Shown piece after piece: positions 11,126-22,915 of a stretch of 64,000 nucleotides of DNA (within the stretch, counting starts at the first letter, position 1; every line of letters begins with the position of its first letter). The DNA comes from Liolophura sinensis. Its lineage: Eukaryota > Mollusca > Polyplacophora > Chitonida > Chitonidae. The stretch is taken from contig NC_088303.1 of assembly GCF_032854445.1 (NCBI RefSeq), positions 8,563,501-8,627,500 of the forward strand, in the 5' to 3' direction. Both the position numbers and the translations under genes were made by a program. The notes beneath the pieces are model-generated. The model worked only from the letters and a program-made list of their open reading frames with translations, was not told where the DNA came from and did not search any database.

Positions 11126-13379
11126 GTTTTTGTCAAAACTGAGATTTGCCGCAAAACTAGTTTGAACTCCATAATTTCCGTAACCACGGCCTTAATGATG
11201 TCGCAAGTAGACATTTGAGTTCGTTAGCTATATAGTCAGCTGTGGAAGCCAGCAACGTACAGTTTTAGAATGACAGGCATGAGTTAAGCAACGATAGCCC
11301 CATACATAACACCACATATGCCAATGGCCGTAGAAACTATTTTATAAACATATAATTCTCACTAAGTAATTTTATCTCGTTTGGAAGATAAATGTACGCT
11401 GACGAAATCTAAGCGTTGACCGCTAGTTTCCTTTCTCAACTGACGATTGCGCATTTATAAAACTTTACTGCATTCTATAAAAATAAAATACCAGTATATA
11501 AAATAAACCCTTGGCGTAGAGAAAAAAAGAATTGAATTAAATTAAATTTTCTTTATATCATATTTTTATTTATATTTTAAAAGCTCAGCTCTGTGTCATC
11601 AGCTCACCTGCCATGCATTACAGCGAAGTGATTCGAAAATCTCCCTTAAACATATACTGTGAGGACAAAACACTTCAAAAAGATCAAATTAACTAAATAC
11701 AGTGCCAACTTGAATAACGCGCATATGCAGCGGCGGTATTAGCTGTCGTTTTGATCTGAAGCCTGAGGACAGATTGAGATATGACTTCTGGGTGCCCTGT
11801 TTATAGAAATACTGAAGAAATAAAGTATGAGACGAAGTGAACGTTACGATGAAGTTTTTTTCTTCTGCTTATAGATGGTAGATTGTATATACCTTAGAAA
11901 GTATTTTGAATGAATGGATGCTTGAGTTTTTTCGTCGTACTGAACATTTTTTCAGTCATATGACGACATATATAAAGTATTGAAAGCCTTTATTTGAGCC
12001 ATAGTGTAGGTGACACTGCCATCTGTCTGTGGGTGGAGTTTTCGTCAGGGCACTTTTTCTCAAATGGTCTCACAGGTGAGAACAGCTGTAGAGCCTGATT
12101 AGCTGTCTGCTTGTGACGTCACGCGATCCACATCATGCTCTGCGTGAGTTCGGCACAAGTATTGAACTCCCTCAAACATGCCTAATATACGTCACCAGAC
12201 CAGCTCATATTCGTATTATTTTTACACTCTATATGGCATGGTATGAATGTATGTAGTTACGTCCGTTATCAGTGAATTGTCATAACAGCATTTGCACTAG
12301 GGTAGCACTTTAACGTATCGGTCATGGTTTTACCTAGACTGTACAAGGCAAAACTTGAACAGCAAATTCGGTTGATTTACTTCCTACGGGAAATATCTGA
12401 GGAGCTACTAAATGAGTCCGCATGCATCAAAATCTTGAATCACTCATGCCGTCATTTCACGGAAACCAACGATTAATCGTCCTCTCCAAAATCGTTAAAT
12501 ATGCAGAACTTAGGTGCGAAGCCGATTGGCTTTCAAATCTTTTTATGAAATAACACAAAATGAACCTGTACACCAAATGTTATCAAAATCTGATAATACA
12601 TGTGTATATGAGCACGCAGGTAATAAATGGAGACAAACGAAAATCAATGGACGCAAACTAACTCATGCATGTAATCATGTGTTAATGTCCAAACACATGA
12701 GATTTACGACTTCCTACGAGCTTTACGATTCGTCCAATCTTTTTATCGTGTTTAATCGGGGTCAAATTAGCTGGTACGACAAAGTCCGACCGATTAAAAT
12801 TAGTCGGAATTATATAGATCGTCGGTGATCGCATTTGTGCGCATGCACAAAACTCACCTGCGACTACTCCGACCTTGATCGCTGGCAAAATTTTAAGATT
12901 CATAAAGGTTCGGTCAGATTCCCACGACTTATCGTACGGTACCAGCATTCTAAGATTTACGACGATTATCAGGTTGCCCCAGCTGGTCGCAAGTGTAGGT
13001 GTAATTGGACCGTCACGAGGTGTTTAGTGTGCTGTCGATCAGGAAGTGCACTTTCTGCGTGGTAGATGTTACAATTAATACAACATGATATGGTGAGTTA
13101 AAGCTAAGCAGCGTAGTCAGTGTGATAAGTGGTCTCTGTGTCCCACATAATCGGTGAAGGCCGGCTCCCGCCTCAGCTTTACAGTCCACGTTTACATCTT
13201 CGCTTTCTTTAGGCTAGGGAATGTCTCATAAATTCAAAACTTCAGGGGATTACAGCCAGCATGATCGAACAATTTCTCAGCAAAACAGCATAGCGCACAA
13301 CTTTATGCTGGATGATTTACCAAGTTCTAACATGGTTTAAGTAAAGCAGAAAAAAAAATTCCATGGAGTAAATTCGAAA
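11126..13379. other. No recognisable gene; possible MITE debris
   Basis: No gene was recognised. Open frames around 12514-13065 sit in sequence full of short inverted words ('GATTTACGAC', 'GTCGTAAATC'-type, 'CCAGCTAATTTGAC') that look like degraded inverted-repeat transposon material. 'TTTTTCAGTCATATGACGAC' near 11949 matches the head of the second SINE family (38966). Confidence 0.4.
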
Positions 13380-13380
13380 A

Positions 13381-14350
13381 TATGTCTTACATAATTTCAG
13401 ATTTGCAAAGGAAAAGGACCTGGCACAGTAACGCGGATAATCGGTCTTAGAGAGGCAATATAAGCAAGTGCAAATTTCAAAATCCCAGCACCATTCGGTT
13501 AATTTCTGAAAGAGAAGTACAAAATCTGACCGAAACGCCCATAAGAGTTAGCCACAGAAGGGATAGCTGTTTAGTTTATTTGAGTACAGTTTTACGCCTT
13601 ACTCAAGAATGTTTCACTTACACTATGGCGGCCAGCATTATGGTGGAGGCAGCCGGGCAGAGTCCGGGGGAAACCCACGACCATCCGCAGTTTACTGAAA
13701 GACCTTCGCACGTATGACCTGAGAGGAAGGCAACATGAGTTGGACTTGAACTCACAACGACAGCATTGGTGCGAGGCTCATGCTAACCCTGCCAAAAATG
13801 CCTTCTCGATCAAAATGGTCTATTTTGGGGTCAAACGAGGCTCCGTGTTTGAGTTTACTGGATGAAAATCAACGTTAACCAGAAAAATATTTTCACTGAA
13901 ACAGTTTTGTTACATTTTGGCAACTTAAAATCAGTGTTTCCTAAGTCTTTGAGGGATCCGTCATAGGAGTTAGCCAATGAAGCCACTGCTGACAACAGTT
14001 AGGAAGCGTTAGAATCTTATTGGTACTATATTTCTTTGTTTAGAAACATACTTTTGTGTGATAAAGATGTAGACCAACTTGTATTAAATAAGTGTTATCA
14101 AAAATTAGAATCGATAATAGTTAAATTATGCTAATACGCAACATGTAGTATCGGTGCATTCTTACAGCTGAATGAGTCCCATCCATTTGTCAGAGGAGTA
14201 AAACAGAACTGAAAAAAGAAGTGCGCTTCAGGAAGGTGTCAGCAGCTGTGAGTGACATGTATATCCTGTTTCGCTTCTTGAGGTGCACATTTTCTCGCAC
14301 TTGGGCCGATTCCCCGTCTGACCACAACAGGTCCTTGTGAACAACGCATC
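13381..14350. mobile_element. Dispersed repeat X'/Y'
   Basis: Second copy of the element at 4175-5540, in the same order, interrupted by a SINE at 13568-13790. Both copies contain 'CTTGTATTAAATAAGTG' and the 'TTGAGGTGCACA' segment. The boundaries are approximate, and no target duplication was identified. Confidence 0.5.
13568..13790 (+). mobile_element. SINE copy
   Basis: Plus-strand copy with 'GTTTTACGCCTTACTCAAGA', 'GCGGCCAGCATTATGGTGG', 'AACCCACGACCATCCGCAG' and the tRNA-like end 'TTGGACTTGAACTCACAACG'. Confidence 0.9.
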
Positions 14351-14358
14351 ACAAAGAC

Positions 14359-14360
<2 letters not shown>

Positions 14361-14393
<33 letters not shown>
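14361..14393 (+). repeat. Poly-A tract, 33 A
   Basis: Uninterrupted run of 33 A immediately after the Y' repeat. It could be the tail of a retroposed copy, but no gene-derived sequence lies in front of it that I recognise. Confidence 0.95.
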
Positions 14394-14394
<1 letters not shown>

Positions 14395-14831
14395 GACTCA
14401 TGTCAGTGCGACTGATCCAAATCACGTTGTCACTGAGAGGCCTCTTGGCATCATTGCTTGATCTTACTAGTCCATGTAAACGAAGGCCTAATGGTTAAAA
14501 CGAAGGTGTTTATTTCGTTAAATATTGCAAGCTGTTCTCAAATCTGACGAATCATTGTTGTTGTTGTGGCACTAAACTGGTGAACTATGCCTCGTTGCTT
14601 AATTTGTCTTGTTAGATTATCTGATTTTTTTTAAAAAAATGTCAATTTCATGATCTGCAGCTAAAGAAAGAGCGGACCCACTCATGTATGCCGCTCAGCA
14701 TTGAATCATGATTGCGAAAGATCCACTGACTATAAATAACTACAGAACTGACTGCCTGTTTAGGAGATGAATGCCGTATTGTTTATGGCGACATGACTTA
14801 ACATCTATGTACAGTTATATGGGCACGCCGG

Positions 14832-14885
14832 CTATTTAAGAGAGGTGATATCTGCTGCTAACCTAGATTTCACCTCCTTTTCGCG
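14832..14885 (+). promoter_or_regulatory. TATA-like box and short leader of peptide gene copy B
   Basis: 'CTATTTAAG' at 14832-14840 lies 46 bases before the ATG and is conserved at the corresponding place in copy A ('CTATTTAAC' at 3742-3750). The context of the ATG is CGCGATGG. The short distance implies a leader of about 20-25 bases; the transcription start itself cannot be seen. Confidence 0.45.
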
Positions 14886-16130
14886 ATGGCAGCCGATGAC
14901 AAAATGTCGCTGGTCTCCCTCGCTCTCATTATTTGCGCATTCATCTTCCTGGCTATTCCCACCGAGGTAACAGCAGAGGATGAGGCTGTTGATCTACGTA
15001 AGTTAATACACGTGTTTTGTGATTGTGGCTACGATAATTTGGTGTAGAACTCCAAACATTTTATGAACAAATCTGGGTTAGGGAGATCACCTAACCGACA
15101 ATCTAGTACAACGATTCTCATTTTCGAGATAAATTAAGTACGTCATTAATCACAAATTAATTAGAATGAAATCCCTTTCTACTTTTATATTTTTTATGTA
15201 TTTAAATGTATACACATGTATACATGTATGTATATATTTATTATGCATTTATGTATATAAATTAAGTGCGTCATTAATCACAAATTAATTAGAATGATAT
15301 CCCTTTCTACTTTCATATTTATTATGTACTTTCTTCGTCTTTTCGTTTGATTGTTCCTTAATGCCGTTGTCAAGAACCTTTAGAATCTAGTGATAGCCCA
15401 TGGAGCGAAGACCTGTTAAATATATATATACAGTAATATTGTCAAAATGCCACAAATATGTTGTTAAACTAAAAGAAAAGGCCACATTTGGGAAATCTAT
15501 GTCTCTGAAAGTAAAGCCATATAAACTCTAAAAATACTTTTTCAAAAAAAATTGTACGTATCGTAATTCTGTAAGAGAGATAAAAAGTTTAAAACCTCCT
15601 CTTCGTGGATTTCATGGTTTGTGAAAAAGACGAAACATGTGTTGTCAGAGATAACAGTGAGCTTGTCATTTATCAGGGATAAATACTTCTCTATCTGTAG
15701 TAAACACGGCAATAGGACTTCGTGTAAACGTACCACAGACTGTTTGTCCTGCAATATCTTGGTTTGGTTGTTGATCGTGGGAATAAGAGCATCCGTTCCC
15801 CAGACAACCAATATGCTTTGCTTTAGCATTCATGACACGGAGCGATGTGAATTACGAAAGGTAAAGACGTCATAAAGGCGGCTGTAAAAAGGCAAAGACG
15901 TGTGTGCAGCCATATAAGTAATCTGTGCGAAGTGATACAAACTCAGCTTTATAATTACACTATTCTATCAAATCATGTTTATGTTTATTATTACAGCGGA
16001 TCGGAAAGTCTCGATTCAGATTCCAGCTGGTGACGATGACAGGATAGGTGATTCGCTAAATGGGGGATGTATTATGTGCAAAAATGGATATATCAGCCAA
16101 ACATTATGCGATGAGATTTGTCCGGGCTAA
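14886..16130 (+). CDS. Four-Cys secreted peptide precursor, copy B (2 exons, complete)
   Basis: Exon 1 is 14886-14997 and exon 2 is 15997-16130, with a GTAAGT donor, a TTACAG acceptor and a phase-1 intron. The product is 81 residues. Residues 8-30 form a clear signal peptide that ends in a typical small-residue cleavage context (VTA, then acidic EDEA). Residues 31 to about 53 form an acidic pro-region with Arg53 as a possible monobasic cleavage site. The C-terminal part holds Cys62, 65, 75 and 79 (C-x2-C-x9-C-x3-C), preceded by Gly-Gly. An AATAAA signal at 16333 closes the unit. The precursor is much shorter than most secreted enzymes and has no domain that I know. The likely role is a secreted bioactive or host-defence peptide with two disulfides. 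Met7 is an alternative start. The family assignment is mine from comparison with copies A and C. Confidence 0.7.
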
Positions 16131-16454
16131 TTTAAGTAGCTTGTCCATCAGCATACGGACATTAAGAATCAGAAAAAGGCTAAGATTTGTGCTATTCAGC
16201 CTGAATGAAACATAATTACATTTGGAAAATGTTTCTTGGACTGTCTTGGGATATGAAACCCAAATGTGAACTGGTTGTGCTGGGCTTGGATTCTTATTAA
16301 AGGACACTGTGCACACTACGATTGCTTGATGCAATAAACCTTTGAACTTTGGACATAAAAAGTTGTGTGTTCTTAGCTGTAAATATCACCCCGTTCTTAA
16401 TTGTAGTGATGCACTTGTATTTCCCAGTCCAAGGCTATGGCAGGGCATTGGCGG

Positions 16455-16640
16455 CACGTCCAAGGCCCGCTTGCACAAAGATCACGACGGTAGTCTTAAG
16501 TTACGATCCGTACACACTTACACTAAGCGATTGCAAGCTACGATAGTTCAGCTTTGAATCAGAAATTGCAATCGGGTCGACCCTGTTGTAAATATTTACA
16601 ATCTCCCCAAATGCTGGCCTTATGTGGGCTAATTTTCGAC
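16455..16640. mobile_element. MITE fragment related to 25.1-26.1 kb
   Basis: 'GCTTGCACAAAGATCACGAC', 'GTTACGATC' and 'CAATCGGGTCGA(C)CCTGTTG' followed by 'TAAATATTTACAATC' match the outer element at 25065-26112; the second half matches in inverted orientation. It lies directly downstream of the polyadenylation signal of peptide copy B. Confidence 0.6.
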
Positions 16641-16939
16641 TCGGTTTGCAGCGATATACAATTTAATTTTCTCAAAAATTTGTTACTAGATTTTTTTCCG
16701 TCTTGTTGTTGTTAGCTACTGAATCATTATGATGTAGAACTGTTTTGAAAATGAAGCCAAGAAGAGTTAGTGAGTGGTGTTTTTTCTGTGCTGACAACAC
16801 AGCATTTTGAGTATGTATAGGCGCGTGACGTCTAATAAGTTGTATAATTAACATCACTGTATATTTTTTTACGTGATTCTGCTTCAGGTATGGTGCTACT
16901 ATTTAAGCATCGCCTTGAACAGTTAGAATAAAACTGTAA

Positions 16940-17500
16940 CTGAGGTAAAATGACCAAGAGGCCATATTTCACCGGTTACGTGTGAGCATTTGCCAGCTAT
17001 CACACTGTCTATGATTTATTTGTACGCCGGCTCAGACGTGTGAGTCCGGCAATCCAGGTACAATTTCTATTTCCGGAACTTCATGGATATCATGTTATGA
17101 GTAACAGTTTAATATGCATTTATAGTCCTGTGCAAAACCGGTACATTCATTTTTACACAAAGCATCAATTACAACAGCTGTTTTTGTCGTGCTTGCTGAA
17201 AATATCTAAAATGCATGAAATATCTAAAAACTAAACAGCAAAGTTATTCCCAGGTGTTTTAAGAACACAAGGGTTAACAATTTAGAAGAAAATGTATCGC
17301 AGGAAACAGATGAGACAAAGCGTAGTAAGTAAAGCTTAAACGTCAGATCCCCCTAATTAGCCATGCTTGAGCCATCAAGACGGGTTTGTAAATTAACCAT
17401 GCAGCTTAGCTATGCTTGAGCCATCCAGACTGGTTTGTCAATTAACCACGCGGCTCTGGTGACAAGATAGTCTGACATAAAATGGATATACATCTATGCA
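16940..17500. repeat. Duplicated block V' (partner at 10328-10870)
   Basis: It has the same ordered words as block V ('CAGTTTAATATGCAT', 'CAGGAAACAGATGAGACAA', 'CATAAAATGGATATAC'). Within it, a 48-50 bp piece ('GCTTGAGCCATC...GGTTTGT') is tandemly doubled at about 17357-17455. The start (16950-17010) is inverted relative to block V. Confidence 0.65.
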
Positions 17501-17559
17501 TCTTGTCCGGGCGAGCTATTTTGGGGGGCATGTTGTGCATTAAGCATTTACCACCGCAG

Positions 17560-17830
17560 CACTCGCTTCACTGTGACTGTTTATATCAAAACCACCATGT
17601 AGTAATAAGTAGGCTATATACTGGTTTCACTCTGACTGTTCATATCAAAACCACCATATAGTAATAAGTAGGCTATATACTGGTTTCGCTCTGACTGTTC
17701 ATATCAAAACCACCATATAGTAATAAGTAGGCTATATACTGGTTTCACTGTGACTGTTCATATCAAAACCACCGTATAGTAATTAGTAGGCTATGTACTG
17801 GTTTCGCTCAGACTGTTCATATCAAAACTT
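17560..17830 (+). repeat. 59 bp tandem repeat, about 4.5 copies
   Basis: Units carry 'GACTGTTCATATCAAAACCA', 'AGTAATAAGTAGGCTATATA' and 'CTGGTTTC(A/G)CT' at a 59 base spacing. The copies differ by a few substitutions. Confidence 0.95.
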
Positions 17831-19267
17831 GAAAAGCTAATTTAGAGCAATTACATCCCACGCTAAATATGCAAAACTTCGCGAGGATAACTTGGATTTT
17901 TAACTTAACACAAAATGTTATCAAACCTTTAGCAATATTTCATTGCACAAAAACCAAGAATAACTCAGCATCAAGAAAATTGTTAAATATAAAAAACCCA
18001 CTTTTGCCATAAATTAATTTATCATAATGTTAACTATTTTAAATGTTACATTCATCATTTAAATACAAAAGCCGTGTATGCATCTCGTTCATTATATTGT
18101 ACACTGTCAAAATTCCACACAGCGACTGCTGATTTTATTAAAATAGGCCACACGTAAATTTATTTTCACCTTCCATTGAAGAACTATCACCCTTAAATAT
18201 GTGCCAGCATGTTTAAGTTTTGTGGTTTACAACGAGGTTAAAGTGAATTCCGTGTACTTATTTATTACAAACTTCTTATTGTAATTGTGGATATTACAGT
18301 TTGTGCCGATAATAACTGGATCACAAAAATGCGCAAAAGCATTACTGAACAAAGTTCACTTCTATGACACTCCCAACAAAACCTGTGTTGTGATTTTAGC
18401 TTCCGTCAACAGAGAATGTTTTAGATTTGTTAAGCTTTTCGTAACACAAACCTTCAGCAACATAAACCTTCCGCAACACAAACCTTCCGTAACACAGATG
18501 AAAGGTTCGGAACCTTATATTTTTCATTAAGCTTTGCACTTTGCAATGTTTAACATTTGTTCCATGAGAAGCCACCAGAACTTCCCATGAATATTTTCCG
18601 TGACGTCATCAAGCTATTATGACATAGTATTGTGGTTTACAGCCTGTTTTACTTGCATTCCATGCTCGATAAAAATTATTACCTGAATTGTAGTTTTTAA
18701 GGATTACGACAGGCAGCCAGCATTAAGCTATAGAGCTGGCTCAGAGAAAATACCCAAAACTCGTTGCAGAACTATGTACTGCACGTGTTGGTCATGGAAG
18801 CTAGAGCAGTCGTTCTCTGTAGACAGCCAAAAAATAGAAATGAACAGCGATCACATCTGTATATAAGTTTCCCAAATCCGCATGTCTGGGTTTCCATGCC
18901 CGGACTCTTCTTCGCTACTGTCAGTCATCTAATAGCTGACACTGTCGTCCTCAGCTCTCAAGCTTCCAGTCACCTGATAGCTGACATTGTCGTTCCCAGC
19001 TCTCCAGCATACGACGGCTGCGTACATAATTATTTCCAATTTTTTACCTATTTTATGCGACATCAAATATAGCTCTGAAATTATATATACAGTTTACGAA
19101 ATGTGGTCTTTTCTTCCAAGTCAACAGTGAAAATCTCATACGACAAAATAAACACAATTGATAAGAAAACTGTTCTCTGTACTGTCCAAAGCCATATATG
19201 CATGACAACAGGTATTCACCTACAATTACGGTCCCCTGTCAAATTATGTGTATCTTTTCAATTACAG
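17831..19267. other. No recognisable gene; expected signal exon of copy C not found
   Basis: I searched this interval for the conserved signal-exon end ('GCTGTTGATCTAC' then GTAAGT) that copy C would need and did not find it. Short direct repeats 'CCTTC(A/C)G(C/T)AACA' occur at about 18450-18500. Confidence 0.5.
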
Positions 19268-19383
19268 CGATCCTTAAAGACCACACTAACCATAGCGCGA
19301 GAGGCTTGGGAGCAAATGGGGGCTGCAGCGCGTGCCGTTTTGCTGCCAACCCATCACTATGCCTTAGAATCTGTCTTGGCTAG
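19268..19383 (+). CDS. Four-Cys secreted peptide, copy C: mature-peptide exon
   Basis: The exon begins after the acceptor 'CAATTACAG', is read in phase 1 and stops at TAG 19381. It encodes about 37 residues and ends in a 'GGCSACRFAANPSLCLRIC' region with spacing C-x2-C-x8-C-x3-C. An Arg lies seven residues before the first Cys. The sequence 3' of the stop is alignable with that of copy B ('ACGGACAT'/'ATGGACAT', 'GATCAGAAA'/'AATCAGAAA', 'ATTCTTATTAAAG'), and an AATAAA signal lies at 19589. No matching signal exon was found between copies B and C. Either it has diverged or been lost, or copy B's signal exon at 14886 is spliced to this exon as an alternative. Confidence 0.6.
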
Positions 19384-19599
19384 AGTGAGCTATTTAGCTT
19401 GTCAGTCACAGCATGGACATCAAGGATCAGAAAGGGAATCAAATTTGTGTCGTTCAACATGGATGAAACAAAATTATGTATACAAAATGTTTTTGGCCGA
19501 TCTTCAGATATGAAAGCTACCTGGAAAATGGACGTAGATATTCCGGATTCTTATTAAAGCTAATGTCTGCTCTGTGTGTTCTTGTCACAATAAACCCTT

Positions 19600-20157
19600 G
19601 CACTTTGGACGTTTGTCTTTAGTATGGCACCAATAAATACAACAGTGTTTTTAGCTATAGAGAATCACTTATATTTATCGATTCTCGGCTTTAATCAACA
19701 TTTATCAATGTTCATTCGCCCAGCATGAATTTTGCTCAATAATCTAAGAACTAATCTATTAATTTTATCAGAAAGTCTGATGTCAGAGTGAGGCTATAAC
19801 GTATGCTATAATTATACCATAATACTGGATCATATTGAACAAAATATCCTGGCGGACTAATACATTTTTTAAATTCAATTAATAGAATATGTGTGCTATA
19901 CTTAACAGAACAATCTGTTGCACTAACAAAATCCATTGTAACATCACTTGTACAACAGACCTTGTGTTAAATTTAAACTATTTTTGGAGAGAACCATCGA
20001 TAAGCTTTTGACCGATGAAGAAGTAATGGTTAGGCAGGTACACCTGTTGAAAGGATATTCGATTCTCAGCAACTAACCCAGTCGAATAAGCAATTCAAAT
20101 CTATCTCTTAGCTATAGTAACATGCCATGAAAGGAAATGCCTACATGGTTTAAATAT
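19600..20157. other. No recognisable gene
   Basis: AT-rich sequence downstream of peptide copy C. I see no coding or structural feature that I can support. Confidence 0.5.
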
Positions 20158-20385
20158 TTTTTTTATTTATTTGATTGGTGTTTTACGCCGTACTCAAGAA
20201 TATTTTATTTATACCATAGCGGCCAGCATTATATTGGTAGGAAACCAGGCAAAGACATGAGGAAACCCACGACCATCCGCAGGTGGCTAGAAGACCTTCC
20301 CACGTATGACCGGAAAGGAAGCCAGCATGAGCTGGACAAACTAACAGCGTCCGCATTGGTGAGAGGCTCATGGCTCATTGTACCG
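20158..20385 (+). mobile_element. SINE copy
   Basis: Plus-strand copy: 'TTTATTTGATTGGTGTTTTA', 'GCGGCCAGCATTATATTGG', 'ACCCACGACCATCCGCAGG', 'GGAAGCCAGCATGAGCTGGA'. Confidence 0.9.
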
Positions 20386-20885
20386 CACTGACATGCTAAT
20401 CATTCGCCACCGTGAGCCTTACTCTTCCCTTCCTAACGAATTTGCGGTAGTTCCAACCGTATATATGTTCGGCGCTAAGAATACAGTCCCCGGGTCTTGA
20501 CACAAATAGCCTCCAGAGCAACGTCATCTCCAGTGGAATTTGTATGAAATTACCTGTTTTAAACACAAGAACAGTAGGCGATGAAACGCTCACTTGATTA
20601 CATGATCGAAACAGAGCTTTCAAAATGACACCGTCAATTAGCATGAATACTCAATAGCTAACAAAATTCCTGTCTTTCCAAATGGACTTTTCCGACTTAC
20701 GAAACTGATGTTATAGACTGCTCACTACAGACTGCCTTCGTCTCACGATTATGAACTGCAAACTCACCCTAGCGGGATGTCATAATTATACGCTCGAACC
20801 ACATACTGGATTCGGTTCTTGATTCGATGGAAACGACATATATTTACTGTACAGAGCAAGCGTAAAAATTGACAATAAGCATCCT

Positions 20886-21045
20886 TACAGATCGCGCGGG
20901 ACTCGAATGCAGGGCAGGACTCGAATACAGGGCGGGACTCGAATACAGAGCAGGACTGGAGCACAGGGCAGGACTGGAGTACAGGGCAGGACTAAAATAC
21001 AGGGCAGGACTCGAATACAGGGCGGGACTCGAATACGGGAAAGGC
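20886..21045 (+). repeat. 18 bp minisatellite, about 9 copies
   Basis: Units of the type 'ACAGGGCAGGACTCGAAT' are repeated with variants (GGGCGGG, GAGCAGG, CTGGAG). Because 18 is a multiple of three, several frames stay open on both strands; these are artefacts. Confidence 0.95.
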
Positions 21046-21235
21046 TTTTACAGATAAACAACGCCAGATCTGGATCAAGCGCAGACTCGGTTAGCATCCG
21101 GCCGAATCCATGCATAAAGCGTTACAATGAAATGAACACAATGTATTACATACGGGGACACAGCACATTGTATTTTTAGATCAGCTTAACATACCGACGC
21201 TGGAAAACAGAAACAAAACTTTTATTTAGGGTGTC

Positions 21236-21345
21236 TCGAGCCCCCATGTGTCAAGAGCCGTCTCTCACGAACCGTGTGTCACGAGTCCTATGTCACGAAC
21301 CATGTGTCACGAGCCATGTGTCACGAGTCGTGTGTCACTAGGCCG
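21236..21345 (+). repeat. Degenerate 'GTGTCACGAGCC' short repeat
   Basis: The word 'TGTCACGA(G/A)(C/T)C' recurs seven or eight times within about 110 bases. The copies are imperfect. Confidence 0.8.
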
Positions 21346-21769
21346 GTTTTGTTACACGACGTTGGTATAAACAGATCCCTGTACTATGCTCGCAATCTGA
21401 TTTATTTCATAATGCTTGTACAGTAGCGGTAACACATTTCCTCTCGGAGCACGATCCTCTCACAGAGTACCGTAATTGTTGTTTAATCCCCTGCGTTCAC
21501 GCATATCATGACTTCCACGTATATCATGACTTCTGCAGACGGACTCGTCAAGCCGCATTTAAGATGTCTGCTGTATGTGTATATAAAGACATGGGGATAA
21601 CCTTATGCCTCTCCTTCCATAGTAACTCCGTGCCCGAGAAAACTCGATTTGCTTTCAGTTCGCACCTCTCAAACAAAGGAGATATCATAATTTCAACATA
21701 AGATATCACTTTCACGCGGTCCAATTCTGACACAATTTAACAGGGTGATAGTCACAATTTTAATTTCTA

Positions 21770-22915
21770 GAGCCTGGTTGAGTTGGGAGGGAACCTTGTT
21801 GAGTAGAGAGAAATCTTGATATGTGGAGAGAAAGCTTGTTTTAAAACATAGAAAATCTGCTTAAACAGAAAGAAAACCTGGTTGAACAGGGAGAAAATCT
21901 GGTTGAACAAGGAAAAAATCTGGTTGAACAGGGAGAAATCTGGTTGAACAGGGGAAAAGCTTGCATGGTTGAGTAGGGAGAAAACCTGGTTGAGTAGGAA
22001 GGAAGCCTAGATAACATCAGAAAATTTGGTTAAGTAGGGCTACAAATGTGTTTAAGTAGGGAGTAAACAAGGAAACCTGCTGAATAAGAAGGAAACCTAT
22101 ATAGCTGATGCAGAGAAAATCTGATTGAATAAAGAAAAAACCTAGTTGAGCGGGAAGGAAACGAACATGTGTAGGGGGAAAACCTGGTTGAGCTGGAAGA
22201 AAACCCACATGTGTAGAGGGGGCAGGGGGACCCTGGTTGAGCGGGAAGAAAATCCACATGTGTGTGTGTGGTGGTGGGGGGGGGGGGGGGGGATCTGGTT
22301 GAGCGGGAAGAAAACCCACATGTGTAGAGGGGGCAGGGGGACCCTGGTTGAGCGGGAAGAAAATCCACATGTGTGTGTGTGGTGGGGGGGGGGGGATCTG
22401 GTTGAGCGGGAAGAAAACCCACATGTGTAGAGGGGGCAGGGGGACCCTGGTTGAGCGGGAAGAAAATCCACATGTGTGTGTGGGGGGGAATCTGGTTGAG
22501 CGGGAAGAAAACCTACATATCTAGGAGAGGGACCCTGGTTGAGGGAGAAGAAAACCCACATGTGTAGGGGGGGGGGGGAAGGGGGACCCTGGTTGAGCGG
22601 GAAGAAAATCCACATGTGTGTAGGGGGAAAACCTGGTTGAGCGGGAAGAAAACCCACATGTTTAGGGGTAAAAACCTTGGTTGAGCGAGAAGAAAATCCA
22701 AATGTGTAGGTGGGGGGAATCTGGTTAAGCGGGATAAAAACCCACATGTGTTGGTGGTAAACCTGGTTGAGCGGGAAGAAAACCCACATGTGTAGGGGGA
22801 ATAACCTTCGTTGAGCGGGAAGAAAACCCACATGTGTTGGAGGAAAAACCCTCGTTGAGCGGGAAGAAAACGCAAATGTGTAGGGGAAAACACCTGGTTG
22901 ATCAGGAAGGAACGC
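21770..22915 (+). repeat. G-rich minisatellite 'GGTTGAGCGGGAAGAAAACC'
   Basis: Units of about 24-62 bases are built on 'TGGTTGAGCGGGAAGAAAA' plus 'CCACATGTGTAG' and a run of G. Short simple units (21770-22130) pass into long units with (GT)n and G-runs of up to about 20 (22270-22600). G-runs at regular spacing could form G-quadruplexes on this strand. A long minus-strand open frame (22142-23005) is the repeat read through and not a credible gene. Confidence 0.95.

Noticed and set aside
15542-15875. Overlapping 84- and 95-codon open frames in the intron of peptide copy B
   Set aside because: No recognisable motif, opposite strands, AT-rich intron sequence and no splice signals to join them.
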